From the NCBI GenBank assembly GCA_036505615.1, contig DASXTB010000486.1, positions 1-7,577 on the forward strand: a stretch of 7,577 nt of DNA. The letters run 5' to 3'. Positions 1-6,722 of this stretch are shown piece by piece (positions within the stretch are counted from its first letter, which is position 1; each line of letters begins with the position of its first letter). The stretch comes from DASXTB01 sp036505615 (GTDB lineage: Bacteria > Acidobacteriota > UBA6911 > JACQSX01). The position numbers and the translations under genes are program-made. The notes under the pieces are model-generated. The model saw nothing but the letters and a program-made list of their open reading frames with translations. It ran no database searches and was not told where the DNA came from.

Positions 1-96
1 GCCGCGGGCGTCATTGTCGTGGGCGTCGGCGTCCAGCCGCATCGGCGCAGATGCAGAGCTCATCAGCAGAGCCAACAAGAGAACTGTCTTTTTCAT
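1..96 (-). CDS. N-terminus of a small exported protein, cut by the window edge
   Basis: This reading frame is too short for a standard ORF list. The minus strand reads ATG followed by 31 further codons up to position 1. It begins MKKTVLLLALLMSSASA, a textbook Sec signal peptide with two lysines, a leucine-rich core and small residues near the likely cleavage site around residues 15-18. The mature part starts with an acidic, histidine-containing stretch (DADAHDND). A good Shine-Dalgarno sequence, AGAGGAG at 104-110, lies 7 nt before the ATG. The start is 16 nt downstream of the stop codon of the 92-aa helix-turn-helix gene, so the two are very probably cotranscribed. The product should act in the periplasm or outside the cell. 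Its function cannot be told from 32 residues. Confidence 0.75.
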   Translation of the reverse strand, partial: MKKTVLLLALLMSSASAPMRLDADAHDNDARG

Positions 97-112
97 TTCT
101 GAACTCCTCTTT

Positions 113-391
113 TTACGCTTCGGATTGCTCGAGCGCCAGCTTCGAAAGCGAATCGAGGCAAACAAGCAGGCACCCGCTCGGAGTCTCCAGATAGTGGATC
201 CTTCCCGCCTCCGCCCAACGGTGGACGATGCGTGACGTTACACCGGCCAGTACTAGCGCTTCATCGAGAGTGATCATCCTCACTTGATGGGCACACTGCT
301 GACACCAGATCAGAGCCTCCGCTCGAGAGCGCCTTAACACTACAATCTCATCTGTCTCAACGATGATCTCCGTCCTCCGTGTTCTCTTCAC
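113..391 (-). CDS. Small helix-turn-helix (MerR/excisionase-like) protein with a CxxC motif
   Basis: The 92-aa basic protein has an N-terminal strand-like part (about residues 7-27). A WCQQC motif follows, with cysteines at 30 and 33 that could bind metal. Residues 39-68 read ITLDEALVLAGVTSR then IVHRWAEAGRIHYLE, the usual form of a MerR/excisionase-type helix-turn-helix (LDEAA-ALAGVSxRTIxRWxEAGxIH). Two more cysteines (74 and 78) lie near the end. It is probably a DNA-binding protein, but the cysteines and small size leave its target open. The start is GTG; GGAGG at 395-399 lies only 3 nt upstream, which is short but is the best start available. It is followed within 16 nt by a gene for an exported protein, suggesting a two-gene unit. 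From memory, similar small proteins are common as unnamed genes in Acidobacteriota. It is divergent from the large regulator at 655. Confidence 0.8.
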   Translation of the reverse strand: MKRTRRTEIIVETDEIVVLRRSRAEALIWCQQCAHQVRMITLDEALVLAGVTSRIVHRWAEAGRIHYLETPSGCLLVCLDSLSKLALEQSEA

Positions 392-584
392 TTTCCTCCA
401 GTAACTGAGCCTGCCTTGCCGGACACGGAACTCCCCTCTCGGGGCTCATGATTGACTCCCGTGATTCCGCTCGCTGCATTGCTCAAGCTGCCGCGCCGCG
501 CTAAAATGAGCCCCGCATCAGGTCTTCTAAACAAGACCGTTCGCTTCCGCTGACCGCCGACAATAGAGAATGGCGGTTTGGAAG

Positions 585-615
585 TCTTTAGAGAACTCTG
601 AGGAAATCTTTAGAG
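585..615 (+). promoter_or_regulatory. Candidate operator: two TCTTTAGAG direct repeats, 22 bp apart
   Basis: TCTTTAGAG occurs at 585-593 and again at 607-615, giving a 22-bp repeat distance, which is two helical turns. A partial third copy, TCTTTGA, lies at 619-625. Winged-helix (OmpR/PhoB-type) domains bind tandem direct repeats on one DNA face next to the -35 element. The gene just downstream encodes such a domain, so autoregulation is a reasonable inference. The first copy also forms part of a short palindrome, AGAGAACTCT (590-599), which could instead be the real site. Confidence 0.45.
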
Positions 616-621
616 TTTTCT

Positions 622-650
622 TTGATCGAATTTCGGCAGTGTCTTAGAAC
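622..650 (+). promoter_or_regulatory. Possible sigma70-type promoter giving a leaderless or near-leaderless mRNA
   Basis: TTGATC at 622-627 and TAGAAC at 645-650 are separated by exactly 17 nt, and each matches its consensus hexamer at 4 of 6 positions. Transcription would start near 656-658, at or within the ATG at 655. This fits the lack of any Shine-Dalgarno sequence before that ATG. The -35 element lies just after the direct repeats, as expected for an activator of the OmpR/PhoB type. The hexamers are weak and such matches arise by chance, so the call is tentative. Confidence 0.3.
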
Positions 651-654
651 AGTT

Positions 655-2598
655 ATGAGCGAGCGAACAAAGCACTTCTACGGGTTTGGCCCTTTCTGTT
701 TAGACGCGACAGAACGACAACTGCTGCTCGACGGCAAACCTGTGCCACTGACTCCGAAGGCATTTGACACATTGCTGGCGCTGGTCGAGAGCAACGGCCG
801 AATGGTTGAGAAAGAGGAGTTGATAAAGAAGGTCTGGCCCGATACTTTCATCGAGGAAGCCAATCTGGCTTATAACATCTCCATATTGAGAAAGGTCCTG
901 AGCGAGGACCCCGCCAAGCATCAATACATCGAGACCATTCCAAAGTACGGCTACCGATTTGTCGCAGCCGTCAAGGAGTTGAGTAGAGAACGAGCCGACT
1001 TAATTCTGGAGAGGCATACCAGATCCCGAGTCGTCGTTGAAGAAGAGGAGGGGGCCAGCGCCCCCGGCGAAGCCGAGCAGGCCAGTTCCAGGTTTTTACT
1101 CCGGTCGAGGCGGTGGTCGAAAGCGGGAGTGTTCTCCATTTTAGCTGCATTGGTCGCGGTGGCTAGCATCGTTTACTTCGCCAACAGTCGCGAAGCAATA
1201 GACTCGATCGCGGTCTTGCCGTTCGTCAATGCCAGTGGCGATCCAGACATTGATTACCTCTCAGATGGGATAACTGAGAGCCTCATCAGCAACCTCTCCC
1301 GGTTGCCCAATTTGAAGGTAATGTCGCGCAGCTCAGTTTTTCGTTATAAGGTGAGCAACCCTCAAGCACATCCCCCAGACCCGCTTGCCGTGGGGCGCGA
1401 GCTCAAAGTCCGTGCAGTGCTCACTGGCCGGATTGTGCAGCGTGGCGATAATCTCACCATCGGCCTCGAGCTGGTGGATGCGCGAGATAACCACCAGCTC
1501 TGGGGCGAGCAGTATCACCGGAAGCTCTCTGACGTCCTGGCAGTGCAGGCAGACATCTCGCGCGAAATCTCAGGGAAGTTGCGGCTGAAGTTGAGCGGCG
1601 CACAGAATGAGCGGCTGGCCCGGCATTCCACCCAAAACACGGATGCTTATCAGCTTTATCTGAAGGGCAGGTACTTCTGGAATAAGCGGACAGGAGAGGG
1701 GCTGGAGAAAAGCATCGGATACTTCAAGCAAGCTGTGGACCGAGACCCAAACTACGCTCTGGCTTATGCCGGACTGGCCGACTCCTACGCTGTGCTGGGC
1801 GTCTATGAGGCATTGCCGCCGAGAGAACTGTTTCCGAAGGCGAAGGAAGCTGTAACCCATGCGCTGGAGATTGACGACACGCTCGCTGAAGCTCACGCCT
1901 CATTGGCAAACGCCATCCAGAACTACGATTGGGACTGGGCGGCAGCCGAACGAGAATACAGGCGCAGCATAGAGTTGAGCCCGAACTATGCGACGGCCCG
2001 CCAGTGGTACGCTTTGTATCTCGACGCAATGGGACGGACAGACGAAGCCATCGCGCAGATCCGAAAGGCCCAGGAGCTTGATCCACTCTCCATGGTGATA
2101 GCCGCAAATCTTGGATTGATTTTCTACCATGGGCGCCATTATGACCGGGCCATCGAGGAATGCCGGAAGGCATTGGAATTAGACAGCGCCTTTTCTCGAG
2201 CGCACTGGTATCTCGGCCTGGCTTACGCACAACAGCTTCGGTTTGAGGAAGCCATTGCAGAGTTTCAACAAGCGGCCCGTTCGGGAGATGTCACTTTTCC
2301 ACTGGCGACGTTAGGACACGCTTATGCCAGGGCGGGAAGAAGGGAGGAAGCGCAAAAAGTTCTGAGCGAGCTGATGGCAGCTTCAAAGCAGCGTTACATC
2401 TCGCCCTATGCGGTGGCGACGGTCTATATTGGCCTGGGCGATAAGGATCGGGCGTTTGAATGGCTTGAAAAGGCTTATCAGGACCGGTCAGAAGTGTTTG
2501 TCTGGCTCAAGGTCGAGCCACTGCTCGATGACCTTCGCCCAGATCCCCGTTTCGCAGGCTTAATGCGGCGTGTCGGGCTCGCGCCGCAATTTGGTTAA
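655..2598 (+). CDS. Membrane-anchored winged-helix regulator with FlgO/TolB-N-like domain and TPR repeats
   Basis: The protein is 647 aa. Residues about 9-104 form an OmpR-type winged helix (Trans_reg_C): they include LTPKAFDTLLALVE, a recognition helix around EEANLAYNISILRKVL, and the wing KYGYRFVAAV. A charged linker leads to one hydrophobic span (about 157-175, VFSILAALVAVASIVYF). Next comes a domain beginning SIAVLPFVNASGDPD (184 to about 300), with YLSDGITESLI, typical of the FlgO/TolB-N-like segment in such proteins. From about 330 to the end there are seven or eight TPR units, including a final GDKDRAFEWLEKAYQDR. The architecture is a ToxR/CadC-like one-component regulator: cytoplasmic DNA binding, with the sensor and TPR part across the inner membrane. 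The inducer is unknown. An in-frame TTG at 622 would add 11 residues. I chose ATG 655 because the homology begins just after it and TTG 622 overlaps the putative promoter. No Shine-Dalgarno is visible for either start. Confidence 0.9.
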   Translation: MSERTKHFYGFGPFCLDATERQLLLDGKPVPLTPKAFDTLLALVESNGRMVEKEELIKKVWPDTFIEEANLAYNISILRKVLSEDPAKHQYIETIPKYGYRFVAAVKELSRERADLILERHTRSRVVVEEEEGASAPGEAEQASSRFLLRSRRWSKAGVFSILAALVAVASIVYFANSREAIDSIAVLPFVNASGDPDIDYLSDGITESLISNLSRLPNLKVMSRSSVFRYKVSNPQAHPPDPLAVGRELKVRAVLTGRIVQRGDNLTIGLELVDARDNHQLWGEQYHRKLSDVLAVQADISREISGKLRLKLSGAQNERLARHSTQNTDAYQLYLKGRYFWNKRTGEGLEKSIGYFKQAVDRDPNYALAYAGLADSYAVLGVYEALPPRELFPKAKEAVTHALEIDDTLAEAHASLANAIQNYDWDWAAAEREYRRSIELSPNYATARQWYALYLDAMGRTDEAIAQIRKAQELDPLSMVIAANLGLIFYHGRHYDRAIEECRKALELDSAFSRAHWYLGLAYAQQLRFEEAIAEFQQAARSGDVTFPLATLGHAYARAGRREEAQKVLSELMAASKQRYISPYAVATVYIGLGDKDRAFEWLEKAYQDRSEVFVWLKVEPLLDDLRPDPRFAGLMRRVGLAPQFG

Positions 2599-2910
2599 GG
2601 GCGGAAATAAAAATGTCCCAAGTGACAAGCGACTCAACCTTCGTCGACTTAAGTGCCCTGCGTTTTAGTCACTCGCCCGTTTCTTAGACCAATCCTTGCG
2701 GACCGAACCGACCCGGGTTTGACTCAGGACAGCCGTCGCTGAGGTATCGCGGCCTCTTATGTGCCCTGAATGGCTTCTCCCAGTCATTCACCCGGCCTGT
2801 TTCCGGACCGGCTGTGCCTGGGCCCCACTCGAGGACAACCGCTGCTGCGATTCGTTGCTTACCTCTCGGGACGAGATGAATTCTACTCATTCTGAAAATC
2901 GCGTCAACGC

Positions 2911-2933
2911 AAAAAAAGCGACTTTTGTCGCTT
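2911..2933 (-). terminator. Intrinsic terminator, minus strand
   Basis: Read on the minus strand, AAGCGAC (2933-2927), loop AAAA and GTCGCTT (2922-2916) form a perfect 7-bp stem. It runs directly into a T-tract; 2917-2911 is seven Ts, two of which pair in the stem. On the plus strand the stem is not followed by Ts, so it acts leftward. It would end the transcript of the TonB-dependent receptor, about 300 nt past its stop, or the transcript of a small RNA starting in this gap. Confidence 0.65.
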
Positions 2934-2941
2934 GCACTCAG

Positions 2942-2982
2942 ATGCAGCACGCAGGCAAGGAGCCTTTACTTGCGTCCTGCAT
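2942..2982 (-). other. Strong stem-loop just upstream of the minus-strand terminator
   Basis: ATGCAGCACGCA (2942-2953) pairs with TGCGTCCTGCAT (2971-2982) at 11 of 12 positions. The loop can form a second small hairpin, GGC (2954-2956) with GCC (2962-2964). TGCGTCC also occurs twice, at 2971-2977 and 2982-2988. In the minus-strand RNA this structure is followed 8 nt later by the terminator hairpin. It could be a 3'-UTR stability element of the receptor mRNA or the body of a small RNA. No known RNA family was recognised. Confidence 0.4.
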
Positions 2983-3046
2983 GCGTCCGCAAGAAGTTCT
3001 CCACAGAAAAATCCACAACCTAGCTATTCATTTTTTCAAAACTTTG

Positions 3047-3159
3047 AACCACCGGGGACACTGGGAACACGGGGAATTTAATGGTTCCCTTATCAATCAT
3101 ATTTACTGCCACTTTCGAAAGCCCTTCTGGTCCCCGTGTTCCCAGTGTCCCCCGTGGTT
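3047..3159. repeat. Inverted-repeat element with about 9-bp periodic arms (MITE/REP-like)
   Basis: The left arm (3049-3075) and right arm (3131-3157) are reverse complements at 26 of 27 positions, around a 55-nt centre. Allowing a one-base bulge, the match extends outward by about four more bases (TGAA on the left, TTCA on the right). Each arm consists of about 9-bp units, CCGGGGACA, CTGGGAACA and CGGGGAATT. A near-palindrome, TTCAAAACTTTGAA (3035-3048), abuts the left arm. The flanks TTTCAAAACTTTG (3034-3046) and TTTCATAATTTTG (3158-3170) match at 11 of 13 positions and could be a decayed target duplication, though they are AT-rich. The centre is too short for a gene. The RNA of either strand would fold into a long hairpin, and the minus-strand form would sit in the 3' UTR of the receptor gene. 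From memory, dispersed elements with similar periodic inverted ends occur in many environmental genomes. Confidence 0.75.
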
Positions 3160-3206
3160 TCATAATTTTGGGACAGCCTCTAGAACCGCCCTTGCTGTGT
3201 ACGCAT

Positions 3207-6200
3207 CTAGAAGTACAACTTCCCCGCCAGTTGCAGAAAGCGCGGAAAGTTGTTCTGGGATCTGGGCAACTGCCCAAACGTGGGGCTGGTGAAGCCTGTA
3301 TCTACGTTGCCGCGAATCGGATGGTTAGTCGCGTTGAACGCTTCGACGCGGAACTGGAACCTGTATTGCTCGCTGAAGTGAACCGTCTTTTCCAGCGCGG
3401 CATTCAACTGCGGGCCGACCGCCGGCTGCCGGATATCGGGGAACCGGTCCGGAATCGTGCGCACAGTGAACGATGGAAACTGTCTGTAGCAAGTCTTGTC
3501 GTTGTTGAACCAGTGATCCGGAGTCTGGGGCTTTGCGTGCCACTCCCCGCAGACGTTTTGCAGATTGGGCCAGCCAACCGGGTATCCGGAGAGATAGGTA
3601 AAGATCCAGTCAAAACGCCAGTTGCCGGCGATAGCGTTGACTACCGGATTGGCGTTGAAGAATCTTCGGTCCCTTCCAAAAGGCAAGTCCCAAACGCCGC
3701 TGAAAGCAATGTTCTGGGGCTTGTCGGTGTTGTCCAACTCATAAATCAGCGGCTCCTGCGCATTCCAATTGTTCAAACGGTGGTTCTGTTCGTAGGCTTT
3801 GGCAAACGTGTACGACAGCACCCAGGTCATCACGCCGCCGGCGCTGTGCTCACCCAGCATTCTCTTCTCGATTTTTACCTGAAGAGCATCGGAGCGGTAA
3901 TGGCCGGCTTGAACCAAGTTGTTTGTGATGTCCCCAAAAATCGCGTCCGGCCTCAGCAGGTTGAAGGCGCTAGTAGTGGGGCTGCCGCCCCGGCCGGAGG
4001 TTACCGGCAGGATTCCGAAAAACGGATTGGGCAACGTCCGATTCAGATAGGCTGCGTCCGCCAGTCCGCGATTGTTGTCCTCGAGGCTGGGATTGTTGAG
4101 ATTGAATCCCGACTCAATATAGATCTGATAGTTCCCGGCATACGAAACTTCCCCCACAACGCCGTATGGGAGTTGCTGCTGGATTCCGAAGGAATACTGA
4201 TAGGTCCGCGGAATCTTGTAGCGCGGTGGGTCGAAGCTGAGGTTGTTTCCGATGTTGGTTAGCAGACCGAGACTCGCATGGGGTGCTGTGGCGATTCCAT
4301 TCGGGAACGGGTTTACCAACGAATATGGACCGGTAAGACCGGCGGAAGGTGTCATGCCGTCCAGCGAAGTAGTATAGGGCGTCTGCTGGTTGAATCCGGA
4401 GATCACACCCGTTTGCGTGGGCGACTGGTAGTAAACACCACCGCCGGCGCGAACGACGGTCTTTTCCCGCACCCGCCAGGCAAGGCCAATGCGAGGCGCG
4501 AAATTGGTATAGTCGGTGTCGTAAAGCCGGCGGGGCTGACCGTTGACGCCCATGAACAAGTAGCCGCCCGTCAGCACCGAAGGCGGAGCCGGATAGGGAT
4601 ACTTAGCATTGGGGTTGGCCTTTTCGTAGTCTGCCTTCAACTTGGCCCAGTTGGCCAGTACCTGGTCGCTGAGAGGGTTCTTGGTGCTGGTATCAAAACC
4701 CCGCGTTTCGCGATTGTATCGCTCCAGCCAGGGGACCTGGATGTCATAGCGCAGGCCTAGATTCACGGTCAGGCGGGAATTAACCTTCCAGTCATCCTGA
4801 ACATGAAACCCGTAGTAGGGCCGGGTACGATAGGTCGAGTCATTGTAGTCAAGGAGGCCTGAGCTGGGCGTGCCGAGAAGCAATGAGGCGACTCCGCTGC
4901 CATCGAATTGATTCTGGTTGCGGTCGGAAAGCTGTTGCGTCCAGAACGTGCTGAAGGTGAAGGAACCGTTCGAATATCCCTTGTTTTCGTCGCCCCTGGC
5001 CACGTAGTTAAGCTCAAAACCGGTGCGGAAGGTATGCCGGCCGCGCGTCATTGTCAGGCTGGGAGCGAAGTTCCACTGGTTGTACGTATTCCAACTGGAC
5101 AAATTACTGTTAGCGAGGGCGAACAATTGCGTGTAGCCGCCGACATTCACCTGGGGCACCGTGTTCTTCTCAAATGTCGGCGCATGAATCATCTGCGTCA
5201 TGCCAAGCTTGTCAGTGGTCAAGTCGAAATCGGTGTAACGGGGGAAGATTGAAGTGAACCGGCCATAGGAGCCGCGGACGTCAAGCACCGTCACGGGCGA
5301 AAGCACGTGAGTCCAGGCGGCAACATAGTTCTGATCGGTGCGCTGCGAGTTGATGTCGCCACTGCCGGCCGGGGGACCAAAGCCTGTCGAGTCCCGGTAT
5401 TCTTTACCATGTTGAAAAGTAAACAGCGTATAAAACTTGTCTTTTTCGCTGAAGACGTGATCCCAGCGCGCCATAGGCTGGTCATAGTGGTAGCGGCCCA
5501 GGTTTCCTCCCGCGACGAAGTTATTGTTCAGCCCGGATGAGTTCGGCCCCGGGTAATAGGAAACAATCTTCTGACCGATCGGGCTGATACGATTCTGCGG
5601 AATCACGTTGCCTGGGAATGGATTGCGGATGAAAGTTGAGCCCTGGCACGGCTCCGTTTTCGGGTCGCAGGGATGCGTAGTCAACGGGTCGTAAATCTTG
5701 TAGCCAAGGTCGGTGAAGTGCTGGCCGTCACGCAGCAGCAGCGGAGGGACGCTCGCCGTAGCCGGAAACGGCACTACCTCTCTCCAGCCTTCGAAGCTGC
5801 CGAAGATGAAGTCTTTGTCCTTTCGAATCGCGCCTCCGACAACTCCGCCGAACTGGTGTTGGTTGTGAAAGCCCCTTTTGGCGCCAATTGTATTGTTCTG
5901 GAAACTGTTGGCGTCCCCCAACGCGCGGTTCCGCCAGTAGTCGAAGACGTCGCCGTGCCAGTTGTTGGAGCCGGATTTCACCGTGGTATTGACCACTCCA
6001 CCACCGAAGCGGCCGTACGAGGCGTCGTAGGTGTTGGTCATTACCTTGAATTCGTCTACCGCTTCGACGTTGGGCGCAAGCTGCCAGGTCCCGTTGGCGT
6101 CGCTGATGGGAGCTCCGTTGAGCAAAAACACATTCTGGCCGGTGCGAGCGCCGTTGATCTTGTAGGAATTGTTTACATCCCAGCCGCGCGTGCCGGAAAA

Positions 6201-6722
6201 GCCGCTCGAGCCGAAAGTTTCCTGCGTGAAGATGACTCCGGGCGTAAGCGACATCAACATGTAGGTCTGGCGTCCGTTAAGCGGATATTCCTGGGTTTTG
6301 ATGGGATCGAAGACCAGGCCGCGGTCCGCCGAGCCACTCTGAATCAGCTCCTGCTCGCCCACCACGGTGATCGCCTGGCTGATCTCGCCCACCTTCAGAC
6401 TGAGCGGCAGATTCAGCTTGTCGGCCACTTGGAGCACGATGCCTTCTCGCCGCAGCGGAGCAAAACCTGTGAGGGAAGCTTCCACGGTGTACGTCCCGGG
6501 GACCAGATAAGGAAGCGTGTAATAACCTTCATCATTGGTTATCGCCTCGACAGTTTCATTGGTTCCCACGCGAACCGCTTTAACCGATACTCCTGGCAGC
6601 GCAGCCCCGCTCTGGTCGGTCACCTGTCCGGTAATCCGAGCGCGGAAATCTTGACCGAGCAGGATGATCGTTGCCATTTGAATAACCAAGAAGAGAAGAA
6701 GGAAACGGCGCGAACGTTGCAT
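3207..6722 (-). CDS. Oar-like TonB-dependent outer-membrane receptor with carboxypeptidase-regulatory-like domain
   Basis: The 1171-aa protein starts with a signal peptide (residues 1-23, basic MQRSRR then a hydrophobic core ending IILLG, with Q24 next). Residues about 29-112 are a carboxypeptidase-regulatory-like beta-sandwich (ITGQVTDQSGAALPGVSV, then ITNDEGYYTLPYLVPGTYTV). A plug domain follows (about 120-245, with GARTGQNVFLLNGAPI and YGRFGGGVVNTTVKSG). The rest is a large beta-barrel rich in aromatic residues, closing with FPRFLQLAGKLYF; a terminal Phe is the usual signal for barrel insertion by the BAM complex. Such proteins sit in the outer membrane and are thought to take up large substrates with TonB-ExbBD energy; the ligand here is unknown. 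The frame stays open upstream to 7067, but that part reads as non-coding. ATG 6722 has AGGGGG 4 nt upstream (6727-6732) and starts the signal peptide. No frameshift is visible. It converges with the regulator at 655-2598. Confidence 0.93.
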   Translation of the reverse strand: MQRSRRFLLLFLVIQMATIILLGQDFRARITGQVTDQSGAALPGVSVKAVRVGTNETVEAITNDEGYYTLPYLVPGTYTVEASLTGFAPLRREGIVLQVADKLNLPLSLKVGEISQAITVVGEQELIQSGSADRGLVFDPIKTQEYPLNGRQTYMLMSLTPGVIFTQETFGSSGFSGTRGWDVNNSYKINGARTGQNVFLLNGAPISDANGTWQLAPNVEAVDEFKVMTNTYDASYGRFGGGVVNTTVKSGSNNWHGDVFDYWRNRALGDANSFQNNTIGAKRGFHNQHQFGGVVGGAIRKDKDFIFGSFEGWREVVPFPATASVPPLLLRDGQHFTDLGYKIYDPLTTHPCDPKTEPCQGSTFIRNPFPGNVIPQNRISPIGQKIVSYYPGPNSSGLNNNFVAGGNLGRYHYDQPMARWDHVFSEKDKFYTLFTFQHGKEYRDSTGFGPPAGSGDINSQRTDQNYVAAWTHVLSPVTVLDVRGSYGRFTSIFPRYTDFDLTTDKLGMTQMIHAPTFEKNTVPQVNVGGYTQLFALANSNLSSWNTYNQWNFAPSLTMTRGRHTFRTGFELNYVARGDENKGYSNGSFTFSTFWTQQLSDRNQNQFDGSGVASLLLGTPSSGLLDYNDSTYRTRPYYGFHVQDDWKVNSRLTVNLGLRYDIQVPWLERYNRETRGFDTSTKNPLSDQVLANWAKLKADYEKANPNAKYPYPAPPSVLTGGYLFMGVNGQPRRLYDTDYTNFAPRIGLAWRVREKTVVRAGGGVYYQSPTQTGVISGFNQQTPYTTSLDGMTPSAGLTGPYSLVNPFPNGIATAPHASLGLLTNIGNNLSFDPPRYKIPRTYQYSFGIQQQLPYGVVGEVSYAGNYQIYIESGFNLNNPSLEDNNRGLADAAYLNRTLPNPFFGILPVTSGRGGSPTTSAFNLLRPDAIFGDITNNLVQAGHYRSDALQVKIEKRMLGEHSAGGVMTWVLSYTFAKAYEQNHRLNNWNAQEPLIYELDNTDKPQNIAFSGVWDLPFGRDRRFFNANPVVNAIAGNWRFDWIFTYLSGYPVGWPNLQNVCGEWHAKPQTPDHWFNNDKTCYRQFPSFTVRTIPDRFPDIRQPAVGPQLNAALEKTVHFSEQYRFQFRVEAFNATNHPIRGNVDTGFTSPTFGQLPRSQNNFPRFLQLAGKLYF

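Larger units (their letters stand above)
392..654. promoter_or_regulatory. Divergent control region with small inverted repeats
   Basis: This is the gap between the leftward HTH gene and the rightward regulator, and it must hold promoters for both. No gene is visible in it. I see three perfect inverted repeats. CGGGGCTCAT at 440-449 pairs with ATGAGCCCCG at 506-515 (56-nt spacer). GGTCTT at 521-526 pairs with AAGACC at 533-538 (6-nt loop). ACCGCC at 553-558 pairs with GGCGGT at 572-577 (13-nt loop). None is followed by a T-tract, so they are not obvious terminators. They could be operators or leader hairpins, or chance. I could not place a convincing promoter for the leftward gene. Confidence 0.45.
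2599..3206. other. 608-nt convergent intergenic region without a convincing gene
   Basis: This region separates the 3' ends of the rightward regulator and the leftward receptor. Open frames crossing it have no ribosome binding site and run through the terminator and inverted repeats, so I do not call any. Positions 2599-2910 show nothing I can name, and no clear terminator for the rightward gene. From 2911 to 3170 the DNA is dense in structure: a minus-strand terminator, a 12-bp stem-loop, a palindrome and a long inverted-repeat element (listed separately). Confidence 0.6.

Noticed and set aside
622..654. TTG start at 622 for the winged-helix regulator
   Set aside because: It adds only 11 unconserved-looking residues, has no ribosome binding site, and coincides with the putative -35 element. 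ATG 655 is the better start.
2700..2745. tRNA-like T-arm similarity around GGGTTTGACTC
   Set aside because: No acceptor stem, anticodon arm or D-arm can be built around it, so it is a chance match.
2684..2950. Minus-strand open frame of 88 aa downstream of the receptor
   Set aside because: It runs through the minus-strand terminator hairpin, has no Shine-Dalgarno sequence and no recognisable family.
2759..3292. Plus-strand open frame of 177 aa in the convergent gap
   Set aside because: It translates the terminator, the stem-loop and both arms of the inverted-repeat element. Its His/Gly- and Cys/Pro-rich stretches come from the repeat units. It has no ribosome binding site.
3081..4262. Plus-strand open frame of 393 aa opposite the receptor gene
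   Set aside because: It lies antisense to the well-supported receptor and starts inside the inverted-repeat element. It has no recognisable domain and is explained by the codon pattern of the real gene.
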